64,000 nucleotides of DNA from Plasmopara viticola. Its lineage: Eukaryota; Oomycota; Peronosporomycetes; Peronosporales; Peronosporaceae. Below the pieces are notes generated by a model, which saw nothing but the letters and a program-made list of their open reading frames with translations, did no database searches and was not told the origin of the DNA. Shown here one piece after another: positions 36,444 through 49,761 of the stretch. Positions within the stretch are counted from its first letter, which is position 1, and each line of letters begins with the position of its first letter. Location: positions 1 through 64,000 of the forward strand of contig MBPM02000011.1 in assembly GCA_001695595.3 (NCBI GenBank), given 5' to 3'. Position numbers and translations under genes: made by a program.

Positions 36444-39400
36444 GCTGCTGGCAGTGATTTTTTTACAAAAAGGAAAAAGAAGCTATGTGATTGGTAAGAA
36501 AACATTTTTTAAATATTAATTTTTAGCGAAAATAATACCATGCCAAAAATTTGCTGTGAGAGTCTAACTGGGTCAAAACAGTTTGCACAGAGGTGATCTG
36601 CAATTAATTGTAAGTGCTGCTCTACTAAATATGCTCCAATGTATTAAGCCCCGCTACCACGATTATGGCACGGGTATTATCCCATTTAGACGTCATTTGA
36701 AGTACCTCATCATGCATACCATTACAAAGGCCTTGTCACAAATCGTTTTTTCAAAGTGTATAACGGCATTTGAGCTACAGAAGCAAAGTTTATACTCGAC
36801 AATTTAGACAGCAGTGTTTCCGGTGCTCTCGTTCGCTCTACAGTGCTTAACCAAGTCGAAGAATTTATTCTTAAGCAAATTCGTAATACAAGACACACAC
36901 GCGACGAAACTTGGATACTGAAAAAAAAAAATTGACCAAAAAGGAAGAAAGTACAAGATCGAATATTGTATATGAAGATTTGACATTCTTAATGCTGATT
37001 TTCAGCCTATAATAACCGCTGTCTCTACGATTTAACTGCGTGCGGGCGTCTTCACAGGCTTCGTGTGTATCTAAAAGCTGGTTGTTTAATTGAACTATAT
37101 AAGGTTGTGGACAAAAGAGGTTAGTTGTACACGCTTGAAAATTTCAAAAGGATGCGAACACACACAGTGCTTCATATAGCCAAAATATATTTCGACTCGG
37201 TCCAAGTGAATGTGTTGCAATGGCGCTGGGCCATGAGCAGAAGCAGCCATTAAAGGCCGACTTCTATGCGGAACCAGCATTTAGTTTTGAGCAAAGTATG
37301 AAGAACCAAAACAATTTTCGTAAGGAGCACGAGGATAAAAATTGCTAGCGGAGTGAATTGGCTACACGCTAAAGGCTCAAGCATTCACCAGTCAAAACTT
37401 AAATTTAAGGTTGGGTCATTCAGGGCATAACTTAGTAAACGCAGTTGAGATCGTCGGCGTTACGGTTCGCCTGCTTTATGGTCGTCTCCATAAGGCGTAA
37501 CTTTGTAGTAAAATGTACGCAGTGCACCGTATGATACCTTAATATCGCCTCCTCTCCTTCCTCTTTGAAAAGGGCAAGCTTTCAGAGAACTCTTGTCTGA
37601 CGTCGTCGCCGAGTTCGAGCCCGACTTTATTAAAGCAAACACGTCTTAGAAACCCAAAGAGTTTAGATAGCCACTACTCTGACGTAGTTGGTGCTTTCAA
37701 TCATGGCTTTCATCGTATTTAGCAAGACAGCACTTTTTCACATCTTAGACCGAGATCGTGGGGCCCCGAGTACAATCAAATTCAGGTCTTCTATGACAGT
37801 AGCGAAACTTAAGCTTGTTGTTGCAATCAATGCGTCGCAGGTGGCAAAAACATCGAGTCTTTGCACAGCAAGTTTGGAACAAAGACTTTCTTATCCACTT
37901 TGTTTAAGCAGTCGCAAAGTACTATAGCCTTAAGCGCGTGAGCTCATCGCTTCACGAGCATGTCTCTCAACTTTTGCCCTCAAGACAGAGATTGTGGTAC
38001 TCTGTGTCCGGATTTTTTGACGGGCCATGCGGTGGATCGGTCTCTCCTGGCTTACCGGCGGGTGCAACTTCGCCAACCGCATTCGCTTCCACTTGTCCAA
38101 ATACATAGTACGGTTTAAGTAAGCCCACAAAAAACACTGGACTTTGCATCCTTTTGAAAGTATCAAACGTTTACGCTCAGCCTCCATTTGCTATGATTAT
38201 AAACTGTATATGAAAATTTCTTTTTTTACAAAAATGTCATCATAGGAACGGCAGTAATTACATGCTTTGAGCCCCAAACCCCTTGATTTGCACTAGTCTT
38301 TAATTTTTTTGCCTAATGGTCGGGATTGTCATTTCAATATTTTGGCTTCCAGCTGTTTTGTATATGCCTTAACACACGAAGTCTCTAAAAAAAGGCTTTA
38401 TCTTGTTTGCGCGTCGCGGGAAGGCTAATATCAGCAACATTTTGCTATTGCTCTTTCGTCAAGCTCATCGCCATTATGGGGCGGGAATAAAAAGTACAAA
38501 GCTAAGCCAATTTCTTCACGTGAAGCCATTAAGACATTAGCGCCAGCACTGCTTAATGCAAAAGCAACAAGTGGGAGCATGCAACTCAGACACTGCACAG
38601 CATATTTTCAACAATACGATATAATCGCTTTGTCTGATGTTCATGCTGCGGATGGCTTGCTTTAGCTAAGTCTCACTAGGTGCAAGGCACTCAATTCGAC
38701 CATTCGGAAAAAGCCCGCAAAGCTGGACTCTTAATCGAGACAATTGACTTTATAATTTCTTGCTGTCTAATAAATAGTCTGGAAATTCTGTTGATGTTTT
38801 AATACTGTCTATTGAGGTCGTCACGGTCGCCAGGAAAGCCATTATTTTTGATAGGGCGAAAAAAACTGTGTTTTCTGTGTTGTAGGGACATACTCAAACA
38901 CATATCGTACAATAATACTTTCTTAAGATGGGTACAAATCCGAAGTAAGATACGCATTATAATGAGATCCATACTCGAGATTGATTAAACCACCTAATAA
39001 TGATCGTATAATTTCAACTTGCTAATTTGATATGTGACGTGTAGCTGCCTATGTGATCGGGCTATACGATGCGACCGTACTCTGAGATCGTGAAATCCGA
39101 TCAGCTAAGGATAATATTTGTCAATCTGAGGTGCGATAAAACGATCCAATCTACTTAGGCAGACTATACTAATTCGATTGCGTATTAAAATAGTAATAGG
39201 TTTGATTTTGGCTGATTTTCTTAAAGTTCGGCTACTACCATGCTTAATTTGCAAATGGCGTAGCTTTCAATCGTGGCTTTTGCTTATTAGCCCGGACTCG
39301 TGCTATGTTCACTTGTCATGTCGAGTGACAAGATGCCATTAAGATTGCAAGCAAGCGTGTGATATTTATTGGTGTATGCCACGGATTGTCTGATGACAGC

Positions 39401-39722
39401 GACAGTTGAAAAAAAACATGTACGAATTTGTGCTCTTTCGGTTTGTCATGTCTGCCATCTAACGCATTAGATTACACCAAGCCCCACACCACCATTGGCA
39501 CGTGGTAAATTTAAAAGACTATATAGTTGCATGGACACCTTAGAATCTAAAAAGAAATTTGAATGCTTACTCGCGATCAATATGTTGGACTTCCGAGGCA
39601 ATAACAAGGGCGTTAGCCTCCTCAGGTGAAGGAAATTGTGCAGGCTAATCCGATCACACGCAGCATTGCCTGCACTCATGAGACGACCTACAAGTACTAA
39701 GCTAGACTTTTGAAGGATGATA
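36444..39722. other. Gene-poor stretch
   Basis: No supported gene. A minus-strand frame at 37930-38187 encodes about 85 mostly basic residues, ATG-started but unassigned. A plus-strand frame at 37688-37927 is also unassigned. Confidence 0.45.
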
Positions 39723-40044
39723 ATGTAATGTAATGTATTACGTTATCGCGTTGCCAAGTTATGCACGTGCTAGGCTCAGTCTGGCTAGTCCACGGCATAG
39801 AGTAGTGTCCGCATACGTCGAGTCTCGTTCGGCGGGCAGTGCAGCCAGCACCGAGGTCGTGAGGTTCTTCCATTATTTCGTTTATCTCTGATTTGATCCC
39901 AGGTGGCGCCCTGGTGCTGGAGACCGTCGCGTCGAGGGTGAGACTCGTTAGAGACCTGCAGATGCCCGAGAGCACCTGCTCAAAGCGCGCAAGCATTTAG
40001 CCCCCGCGCTTGGAAGGAGGGATCACCCCAACCTTTTCCGAAGC
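39723..40044 (-). mobile_element. Short LINE-derived non-autonomous element, copy B
   Basis: A 322-bp copy on the minus strand is flanked by a perfect 13-bp target duplication, ttgaaggatgata, at 39710-39722 and 40045-40057. Its 3' tail is an ATTAC-type pentanucleotide repeat, like the deleted LINE at 47879 and unlike the ATACA tails of copies A, C and D. The internal ATWALTKSEL segment is mutated, with a few bases lost, but the junctions are the same as in the other copies. Confidence 0.93.
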
Positions 40045-40057
40045 TTGAAGGATGATA

Positions 40058-42850
40058 TTACTTTAGAAGTATTGAATACGATTTGAAGTCATGTTTGAGG
40101 ATAAAGAAGTGGCAAGAGCTTCTGATACTAATAATTTGTACGTTTCCTAAAGAGTGTGTCAAACACAAATAACTTGGGGGTTTGGATCAACTGTGCGCGA
40201 TGAAGACACAGTATAGAGTAAGAATATACTTCTTGCAGTTCATTTGTTATTGTTCAGGACACCTCCGAGGACATTATATTTCGTAAATAAAGCTTTTCGG
40301 GCATTTACTACCGGGATTATAAGCACTTAAAGTCCAGCCTTCAGCCAATAATAAATCGTCGCGTTGCTCGCGACCATGGTTTTGGCATTGATCAAATGCT
40401 GCGCAGCCTTTTCTGCAATGCTTGTTTAAATATTCCGCGGTCGTTATTTGTGTCGGCCGATCTCACGACCGCGAAAATTGAGGAGAGTATGGCCCTAATT
40501 ATAGCCGTAGACATCGCTGAGAGCAAAACTTTGATGGCATGGGATATGCTTGCAGAGTACCCTCGTCGTCAGGCCTGTTACCTTGCAGCCTCTTTTGCGA
40601 GTTATGATAAATAATATTATTTATATACTACTTCCAGACTACGGATCAATTTTTATCCGCGTATCGACTGATGCTGCTTTGTGTAACAAAAGTAAAATGG
40701 CTGATATCAAGTGTATAAATCTCTCCATTATTACTCTTAAAATAAACGTTGGAGTGTAGATGAGTCGACGAGTAAATTGAATTTATATTGTAATGCTATT
40801 GCTAAGCTCAAACACTGATTCTTAAAACTGTTTCAATTGTTTTGCTGATGCTATTTTGCGGCATGAACGAAAGACTTGATATTTTTTGAGAAAAAAGATA
40901 AAGCAATTTGATTGGACCGCAATATAGTGCTTAGTTTTTATGCTAAATGCCGACCTTCGCTTTAAGGCACTATCCGATACCATTGATACTGGTGAGGTTG
41001 AAGATTTTGAACTAGTCACTCATCAAATACAATATCACATTTGAAAATCGGGCTTTTACGTGCGGTCTAATGCAATTCAGATCGGAGAGATTAAAATGAT
41101 GTTCGCCGGGATATCTCATGTCTTCCTGTGCGTCTCATATGCGCAAGAGTCTACGTGATATCGTCACTTCTAGTCGAACCAGTAGTCTAGTATGCGTGCC
41201 ATCGAAGCAAACTTTCTCGTATTAGAATGCTTGCATTGTTTCTTACAGAATCGGCACCCTTTGAGAAAAAAATGCCAGCTACCAGTAGAGACAGTGCCGT
41301 CTACTGAGAAGAAACTGGGTCTCAATGATGGGTATCCAGCCTAGAGAAAATTAGCGCGTTAAAGTTGAAGGCTCCGAAAGTAGAAACAAGCCAATGAACA
41401 ACTGATTGACTAAACCAGTTTACGAGATGACAAAAAGCAATTTTTAGTCTTGGTAGACTTTGAAGTGATGTGGTCTTTGTGTTTTAGCAGATGATTGAGG
41501 TCAGTTAATATACGCTGAGTGATCCTTAAGAAAAGAGAAATGGAAACAAATCAGTTTAAGTCCTACTTTTAATAAAAAAAATCTTGAGTAGTCACTTGGG
41601 CTAAACTAATTTTGGGTGTAAATGTTGAGGTGTTTGACAGCATGGGGTATACTTTCGTCCTTATCATGCACAAGTATGACTAAACCCTAGCCGTCACTAA
41701 CGTATTATTAATGGGGCGAATCGTGAGGCAAGGCCATAAGTTCCAGTTAATATATCATTTTGCCACCCCTGTCGTTCAACAAAGGACACAACTTAGCTGC
41801 CGTCGCTATATTCTAAAAAATTAGGCCTCTGATCTTCTTTCTATACTATGAAAAAATAATACGAGTGGCAGATCGCCCAGTCTGACTTGGAGATTCAATA
41901 GTAATCCCAAAGCCAAAACTTGTTGTAGTTCATACACTCAAGAAATGTGAGCTGAACTTTATTCAGCTATAGTACTAGAATAAACAGTAATGCAAGTTCT
42001 GATTTCATGTTACTGCTTTATACATTTTATAAGGAATTACTATACTTCACTGTAATTGTAAAATTTGTATGTCAATACTAAATGCTATTTTTTGGATTTC
42101 AGAGAAGATACGAGATCTTCCAGAAAAACCTGCACATCCACTCGGTCTTAAGGGATTAAAATGTGCAACAGACTGCAGTTTAAGAACTGCTTTTCTTGAT
42201 GCGATATTTACGTTAATTTTTATTCAGCGACTTAATGCTTACATCGAATTACATTTTGCTTCACACCATTCTTTTAAGGCTTCTTTATAAATACAGATTA
42301 AAGCTTATTTTATGGCCATGTTTCAAAATCACCCTTTATAGACGTATATGAGGTTAGCAGAATTCTATAAATTGAGGCTTGTTTCAACTTCACAGTTATA
42401 CTGGCATATCTGGTGGTTTCATAACGCATATGGCTGCATGGAGGCATTTGACACTCTTCGCCACGTCATCAAGACCATCGTTCACCGACAATAGAAGAAA
42501 TTGAAATATAAACCGAATTTTCCATAGCGCAAGCTGGCGAGAAGGAGCCAAGAACTTTGCAGTAAACTTCTATTTGATTTTACTATCTCCAATAATCGGT
42601 AACTTCTTCACCAAAAAAACTATATTCGCATGGGATGTACACTATATATGACCACATCATGCGATTAAGTAAAAAATGCGGGCTTTCATTTGTTGTACTC
42701 GCATTTAACTGAGGGCTCGAGCTATCATATAGTTTTTTTTTCTCGAATCTCAGTTAGTGTTGTCTCGATTCTCCCAGCTAGTATCCAAGTACGCGACAAC
42801 AAAAATTATGCATTTTCCAATATGTCGAGTAGAAAGCATTACAAAACGTC
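40058..42850. other. Gene-poor stretch
   Basis: No supported gene. Frames at 40396-40614 and 42069-42290 (plus) are short and unassigned. The sequence is AT-rich with stops in all frames. Confidence 0.45.
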
Positions 42851-43065
42851 ATGACACGTCGAGTAGCAGGCATCGCCGCGTTATCTTTTGCGATCCTTGT
42901 GAATGCGCGGTAAGTAAGAAGCATCAGCAGCCCTGCCGGTGTTTAAACTATCGACTTTGGCATCGGTTGCGGTGCAAGTGCCGTATACCCGACTATCACT
43001 GACGACTTATCCATTCAACCGCGATTTGCATACACGAACTCGAATCGTCTGGCGCAGTTTATATC
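42851..43065 (+). pseudogene. 5' part of a secreted-protein gene split by a gypsy element
   Basis: An ATG at 42851 opens a frame reading MTRRVAGIAALSFAILVNAR, a basic start then a hydrophobic run, which fits a signal peptide. A stop follows at 42911. Coding character resumes in another frame as DFGIGCGASAVYPTITDD and runs to the insertion point of the gypsy element at 43065. A small intron (gtaagta at 42910) or a frameshift would explain the break. The reading frame continues on the far side of the element at 50417, where a single copy of the 5-bp target duplication restores the phase. I do not recognise the family. Confidence 0.5.
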
Positions 43066-43387
43066 TGTAAGGAGCCACACTCACATGTTCTAGAACCATT
43101 CTAGAATGTCAGTGAGTGTAGGTTACAAACATTCTCTATGTTTTCGTAAACAAACTTAATCCACATTCAAGGAGAGACGATACATATATTAATATTAGTT
43201 AATAGGAAAGGCGACGTACTAGGAGGAAAGACTTACATGAGAAAAACAGTAGGAAGAAAGTGGATAGGTTACATATAAGTAGAAAAACAGTCTAAGAGAT
43301 AGTATCACTTTTTTAGTTCGCCACAAATCTACAACTGAACCTACAGCCTACAGTCCAACACCGCCTACCAACACCCACATCCTCACA
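43066..43387 (+). repeat. 5' LTR of the gypsy element
   Basis: A 322-bp direct repeat with TG...CA ends, about 92% identical by eye to the 3' LTR. It contains the gttctagaaccattctaga near-palindrome shortly after its start. Confidence 0.95.
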
Positions 43388-44068
43388 AGTGGTAGCACTT
43401 GTTGGTCGTGCTTTCGCGTCGTCAAGTTACTCGTTTGGGTACTATCTTGGGTATTTGCTGTCCCTTTTCCGCCCCAATTGTGTGGAAGCGCTGTGGAAAT
43501 TGGTCGAGTGTGTGGTGTTCAATATCTGCTTTTTATTATGAGAGCCTGCTTTTGCAGATAGAGTCACTCAGTGGGGTATCGAGGTTGGACCCGACTTGGC
43601 TGGTCGAAGCAGTTACTCCATTTCAGAAGGTTTAATTCGTGTGCGCACAAGCTGACCCACACTTCCTCACTCATCAACTTGAGTCAGTAGCTTCGGGGAA
43701 AGGAAGTAGGGCCAAATAGTCTTGCACATTTTCTATGGGCAAGAAGCGCCGTGCTGAATCGAATATTCCCTTGGATTGTGAACAAGCTTTCGTCTTCGAC
43801 TCTGGTGACAAAGCTTCGATAATGGCGCAAGATCTCATCCATTCTGTCTAAAAGTCTCGTCGAATCGCATCGCTCCTATCAAGCGTCTCACTATAGAAAC
43901 AGAAATTCATTCCAATCAAGGCAAGTCTCTCTCCGATCCTCTCCAAGAAGTCGTCGACACTTTACTCCAAGAAGTCGAACGGAATTTAGTCAAAGATTTG
44001 CGCTACAATTTAAGAGATCTGGTTAAAGCTAAAAGTTCAGTTTTTGCTTTTTTAATACTTCATTTAAT

Positions 44069-45185
44069 ATGGCCGAACCATCTATGAACCAGATTATGCA
44101 ACATCTTATGCAAGTTATGAATGAACAACAAGAAATTATCGAAAAATTAAGTCAGAAACAATTGGAGGGTAAAGTTTAAGTTGAGGGATTAAAGCTGCCA
44201 ACTTATAGTGGGAGAAGTGATGAGTCTGCTCGCCTTTATTGGGCAAACTTGGAGATTTATTTTTTAGCGCAAGGAACGAAATGGAAAGAAGAGTCTCTAG
44301 CGAAACAAATTATCGCAGTACTTGGAACAACTTTGCGTGGAGCAGCAGCTCAATGGTATGTGCTTCATCAGCATGAGTTTAATACGGTAGATGAATTTTT
44401 CGTTGCTTTGGATAAAGAGTTTGTACCGGCGGATTTGCAATATCGTATACGTGACGAATTGCATCGATTGAGACGAGGGAGTTGTAAAGATTTACCTGAT
44501 TACGTTGCGAGATTTCGACAACTTATTTCGCAAATATCTAACATGACGGAGATTGACCAAATAATATATTTTCAAAGAGAGTTACGGCAATGAACTAGAG
44601 AAGAAGTTCAGTATCGACGTTGCGAAACTTTATCAGCGGCGGTCACAGTCGCTCTCGATTTTGAACGCGCTCATTCAAAGTGGCTATGCAAGTCAAGCAC
44701 CACGTATTCCGCGTCCTGGTCCACTACCAGTGACACAGCCATCTAATAGACCTGAGCCTATGGAAATTGCCCATGCTCGTCCTTTTCAAAGGTCATCCCG
44801 ATTTCAGAATCGTTATCAAAATAATCGTCGTCCAAATAGGACCAAGTGTTCATTCTGCAAGAAACTTGGTTATACTATTAAACAATGTTATAAGCACAAG
44901 AACAGACAAAAAGGCGACTACAATCAAGGTAATCGAAATAGTAATTGCGCAAATATCAACTACTTCGAAAATGAATCTGTTCAAGAAGAAACGATTGCTA
45001 CAACGTCTCATGAAGCTATAACAACACTCATTGAAGCTATTGCAACCTATAGTGGAGAAGATTTAATCATTAAGCAAGGAAATCTTGATGAACATGCTGT
45101 CAATATTATGCTAGATTCAGGCGCCACGTGTAATGTGGACAAGCCAGGACTTTTACAAAATGCCCATACCGAAGAAGTAGTTTAA
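44069..45185 (+). pseudogene. Gypsy gag, zinc knuckle and protease region
   Basis: The frame opens at the ATG at 44069 (MAEPSMNQIM) but meets in-frame stops at 44177 (TAA) and 44591 (TGA). Gag-like sequence includes LYWANLEIYFLAQG and LGTTLRGAAAQWY. After a frameshift (from about 44661) a zinc-knuckle region reads CSFCKKLGYTIKQC, where the expected histidine is tyrosine. The aspartic-protease motif LDSGAT follows near 45112, and the frame stops at 45183. The region is not functional as read. Confidence 0.85.
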
Positions 45186-45284
45186 GTCACTCGTTTCGAC
45201 GGCAGCAACACTATTACGAAGAAAGTTAAACAAGGATTTGCAGATATATCTTTTAATGGAAATAATTTTTCAGACGTTCCGGTC

Positions 45285-46537
45285 ATGAAATGGCCAATGA
45301 ATAGTAGTTCTCACGATGTTATTTTGGGTAAACCGTGGTTTACAGCTCATGAACCAATCATAAAGTGGCGAACGCATCGAGTCTTGTTAAATACAAGCAA
45401 TAATGAACCTGACCCTCCAATTGAACATATAATTATTTCCGCGTCAGAGTTTTCAATGAAATTAGAGAAGGCAGAATATGAAGAAGTTTATCGTATGAAA
45501 ATTTGTCAAGCCTCTGTGCATGAAGAGCAAAAAGAGCCAAGACTTCAATCTTTGCTGGATTCATTCCAAGGCGTTTTTCCAAAGAAATTGCCAGATGCTT
45601 TACCGCCACCTCGTTCGGTAGAGCTTGAAATGACCATGAAACCAGGAGCTCAGACAAGTAAACGACCACCTTTTGGTCTATCACAAGTGGAACAAGATGC
45701 ATTACAGATAGTTGTTGACGAAAACCTATCACGCGGTTGGATTGAATTATCTGACTCGCCTTGGATATCCAATACATTTGATATATCAAAGAAGGATCCG
45801 AAGACAGGATCAAGTGTTTCACTTTCCGATTGGATTCGATCTGGTAACGCAAACATACTGTTGCGATGTATTATTGACATTCGGTATGTCAACTCTCAAA
45901 CCATTGTTCCAAAAATTATCTTGCACGCATTGACGAACTATTTGATAAGATGCAAGGAAACTGTTATTTTACTGTGATTGATTTGGCGCAAGGTTATCAT
46001 CAAATGCGCATTCATCCAAACAGCAAGAAGTATACCGCAATTCGTACTAGTAATGAAACCTATAAATGGTGTGTTCCACCAATGGGTCTTGCAGGAATGC
46101 CAGGAGTTTGGTCACAACTCAAGCGAGTTCAATTTGAAAAATTTCCATTTGTTGTCGTATACTTGGATGATATTTGTGTGTTTTCACACACTTATGCTGA
46201 ACACTTAGTTCATTTAAAAACTGCGTTTCAAACTTTGCGAAAAGAAAAGCTTTATGCTCATATCGGCAAGTGTAAATTTGCACTCGAAGAAGTCAGCTTT
46301 TTGGGCCCTACTGTATCACGGAAAGGATTGTCTGTTGATAATTCCGAAACAGAAGCAATTGCTAAATGGCCAGTGTCATCTTCAGTTAAAGAACTTCAGA
46401 GTTTTCTTGGCTTAGCTGGTATTTATCGCCGCTTTTTTCATCAATTTGCTCAAATTCTTTTGCCATTGAGCAAGCTTGTGAAGAAGACATACAGTGGAGT
46501 TAGGGGAAAGACCAAGATCGTGCTTTTGCTAGTCTAA
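45285..46537 (+). pseudogene. Gypsy reverse transcriptase region
   Basis: This is the palm and fingers of a Ty3/gypsy reverse transcriptase. The first frame (45285-45977) holds a protease-to-RT linker and the fingers, including IIDIRYVNSQT. A short insertion of about 15 codons lies between KKDPKTG and LLRCIID. A frameshift near 45940 moves to 45950-46537, with VIDLAQGYHQ (first catalytic Asp), MGLAGMPGVW, the YLDD box at 46160-46171, and the thumb region LQSFLGLAGIYRRFFHQF. A second break follows at 46535 before the RNase H region. Confidence 0.88.
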
Positions 46538-46539
46538 AG

Positions 46540-49500
46540 TCTGCTTTGCAGTCTGCACCAGTACTCACCTTACCTAATTTCTCACGCCCTTTTGGTCAGG
46601 ATTGTGCATTGATGGTGTACTTTCGCAATTTGTAAATGGTCATGATCATCCTGTTGCTTTCTATTCTAAGAAGCTTGGTGTTCATGAAGTTAATTGGCCG
46701 GCACATGATAAAGGAATTATTTGCAATAAAAGCTGGTCTCGACCAATGGCGTCATTGTCTTTACGGTCATTAATTTGAAATATTCACAGATAATAGTGCA
46801 TGCTCATGGCTGCTTCATCATCCTAAAGTGTCCCCTAAATTGGCAAGATACTTGACAACATTTTCCCAGTATACTTTTACTCTGATGCTTTGTCGCGTCG
46901 ACCAGACGAATGTGCTCCTTTAACTATCGAATTTCATGAATGTGATGCTAAATGTCAAGCTCGAGTTTCTCGTTTGCGTGATTCACCATCTGGGCCAACT
47001 CTGCTCCGGGAGGGGCCTGAGTCACTTCAAGTTGCTGCAGTAATGATTGCATCTTATATCGAGTTGTCGCCAGATGTCCGTAAAATGTTCCATCAAGATT
47101 ATGCCAATGATCCTGAGTTTCAAGACTCATGGACGAAGTCTGATACTGACACATTGTTCATTAAACATGACGAATTATTGTTTCTACGTACTTTCAACAA
47201 AGTTGCAAGACTTTGTGTGCCAAACAACGATCGTTTGCGAACTCAACTCATTTCGCAATATCATGACTCTGCTACAGCTGCTCATCCTGGCAATCGCAGA
47301 ACTTTCTTGCGAGTTGCACAGTGGTATTATTGGAAGACATTACAGACTGATATCAAGGAATATGTCAAGATGTGTGAAACTTGTACACGCTGGAAACATG
47401 ACAATCAACGGAAAAATGGATTACTTATGCCAGTCTCAATACCTGAGCAATGCTGGCATGTTGTGTCAATGGATTTTATAACTGGAATACCTGTTTCAAA
47501 TGGTTTTGATGCCTCTAACTATTGTCGACAAATTGTCAAAACGTACCAAGTACGCTGCAGTGCATGCGAATGATGATGCATCTGCAGCAGCCAAAGCATT
47601 CTTTGAAGCTGTAGTTCGACATCATGGATTACCTAAAGTTATCATCAGTGACAGAGATAGCAAGTTCACTTCATCATTTTGGAAGTCTCTGATGACAATC
47701 ATGGGTGTTCGACTTAGTATGACAACAGCACATCGTGCTTAAGCCGACGGACAAACACAACGACAAAACTTAGTCGTTGAAGATGCACTTAGATGTATAG
47801 TGTCCTATCACGGAACAGATCGGACAGATTACTAAGGCACCATCGAATATGCTCATTCAACACTTGTCAGTGCATCTAATGTAATGTAATGTATTACGTT
47901 ATCGCGTTGCCAAGTTATGCACGTGCTGGGCTCAGTCTGGCTAGTCCACGGCATAGAGTGGTGTCCGCATACGTCGGGTCTCGTTCGGCGGGCAGTGCAT
48001 CCAGCACCGAGGTCGTGAGGGTCTTCCATTTCTTTCGGTCTTGTGCAAGGGTACGTACCACTTCGAGGTCTTGTGCTATCCGGAGTCGAGAGCCGGAGCC
48101 ACGGGAAACAAGGTTGTGGTCGAGTGTTGAGGGGAGCGTGGTGCGTGGTGCGGGTACGTCCGCGCCATTTTGCTGCGGTGGAGAAGAAGTAGGCTCGCAT
48201 CTGGAGGTTAGCTGAAATGTCGGGATTGCGGCGAAGTACATGGCCAAACAGGCGCCAGCGAGCTTGTGTCAGTCGTAGCCTCAGCGGCCGCTCATCACAG
48301 AGGTCGTAGAGTCTTGCATTCAAAATGTGTCGGGGGTAGCGATAGCCAAGAGCGTAGCAGAGCTGGCGGCGATGGGAACTCTCGAGGCCGTGGAGCTCTG
48401 ACTTGGTAAGAGCCCAGGTGGCGCAGTTGTAGAGCAGAATCGGTAGAACGTAGGTGTTGTACAATCGAATGCGGGTCTTGGGTGAGATGAGCGTGGGGCG
48501 GAGCCAGACGGACCAGAGGCGGTGGAGCGCGAGGGTGGCTAGGGACTTGCGTCGGGATAGATCTTCAATATCGCCGAGGAGTGTTCCGAGCTTCTTAGTG
48601 TGGCGCCAGATTTCTTCTCGGGATCGGGCGTGTCGAGTGGCGCCCGACGGGTTGCAGTGGCGGCGGATTTCGGTGACTTCGGTCTTGGCTTCGTTCTTTT
48701 TTTTCAAAGTTAGAAGAAAGTCATCAATGCGGTCCTAACCTCTATCGTAGATCTTGGTTTCTCGAAGGCCAAGGATATCGACGCGGTAGCGCCGGAGATC
48801 TTCGGGGAGTGTTTCGTGCTTCTTGCGCTTCGAACCTAGAGAATTCACATTAAAGGAGCCAATCCGGATGCGGTTGGCGCGGTTAAGAGCGTGGAAGGGG
48901 GTTTGGCCTGGTGCTGGAGACCGTCGCGTCGAGGGTGAGACTCGTTAGAGACCTGCGGATGCCCGAGAGCACCTGCCCGAAGCGCGCGAGCATTTAGCCC
49001 CCGCGCTTGGAAGGAGGTCGTCACCCCAACCTTTTCCGAAAAAGTGCATCTACTGGATATTTTTCATTTGAGATTGACATCGGGAGAAAAAAACGTTCTC
49101 CTCGGCAAAAAGGAATAAGTGGTAATGATTCGAAAGTAAAAATTGATGTTCAAGCTAAAAAGTTCGTGGAAAAAAAACAAAAGAGAATTGGACAAGCACG
49201 AAAAAATCTACTAAAAGCTCAAGCCACTCAAAAGCAATAATATGGTCAGAAACGCAGAGTACATCAAGTTGAATTTCAAGTTGGAAATCAAGTTATGCTA
49301 AATACTCGAAGAATCTCTCTGAGACATGCTGCCAAAGATATGGAAAACAAACGAGCGAAATTTGCAGCAAGAAAAGTTGGGCCATATGAAATCATCAAGA
49401 TGATAAATCCCAATGTGGCAAAACTCAAGTTGCCTTCAAGCATGAAGAAAAAAAATCCGACCTCCAATGTCGATGTATTGTCGAAGTACGAGCCGACACC

Positions 49501-49761
49501 AGACAAGTTCCTTAGTCGTCCTATCCCCAAATGTCGAAGTTTGTGGACAACGACTCAGCTGATCAGCTTCAAATCATTCAACGTGTTTTAAAGAAGAGCC
49601 AATTTAATCGCCAACCCGAATGGCTTGTCCAGTGGCATGGTGAAACAGAAGAAGAAGCTAGCTGGGAAAAAGAAAAAGATATTCGACACGTAGCTCATTG
49701 GACTGATCTCGTCGCCGACTTTAAACAGCGACAACGAGAGATCAAATCGGGGAGGATGTAA
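46540..49761 (+). pseudogene. Gypsy RNase H, integrase and chromodomain, interrupted
   Basis: RNase H remnants precede DALSRRPDE near 46888. The integrase zinc finger (HHCC) spans HPGNRR to CETCTRW near 47284-47400. The catalytic core starts at MDFITGIPV (first Asp) and has VIISDRDSKF (second Asp) near 47638. After a stop, ADGQTQRQN near 47742 shows glutamine where the third catalytic residue, glutamate, is usual. The frame is cut at 47878 by a LINE insertion and resumes at 49043 with GYFSFEIDIG. A chromodomain (PEWLVQWHGETEEEASWEKE) lies near 49616, and the stop codon overlaps the first bases of the 3' LTR. Confidence 0.85.
47879..49042 (-). mobile_element. Internally deleted LINE inserted in the gypsy integrase
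   Basis: A non-LTR retrotransposon copy of 1164 bp is flanked by a perfect 10-bp target duplication, agtgcatcta (47869-47878 and 49043-49052). Read on the minus strand, the 5' region of about 140 bp leads into an endonuclease start (IRIGSFNVNSLGSKRKK, ILGLRETKI). The sequence then jumps to the C-terminal part of the reverse-transcriptase ORF (LPILLYNCATWALTKSEL, LRLTQARWRLFGHVLRRNPD). Most of the endonuclease and RT domains are therefore missing, so it cannot move on its own. The tail is an ATTAC-type pentamer repeat, not poly-A. The RTE-like assignment rests on the WALTKxEL and GHVLRR motifs. A frameshift lies near the C-terminus. Confidence 0.93.

Noticed and set aside
37590..37630. tRNA T-loop-like gagttcgagcccg
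   Set aside because: No acceptor stem, D-loop or anticodon arm can be drawn around it on either strand.
47889..48738. Plus-strand frames of about 94-108 codons
   Set aside because: They are antisense to the LINE ORF on the minus strand.
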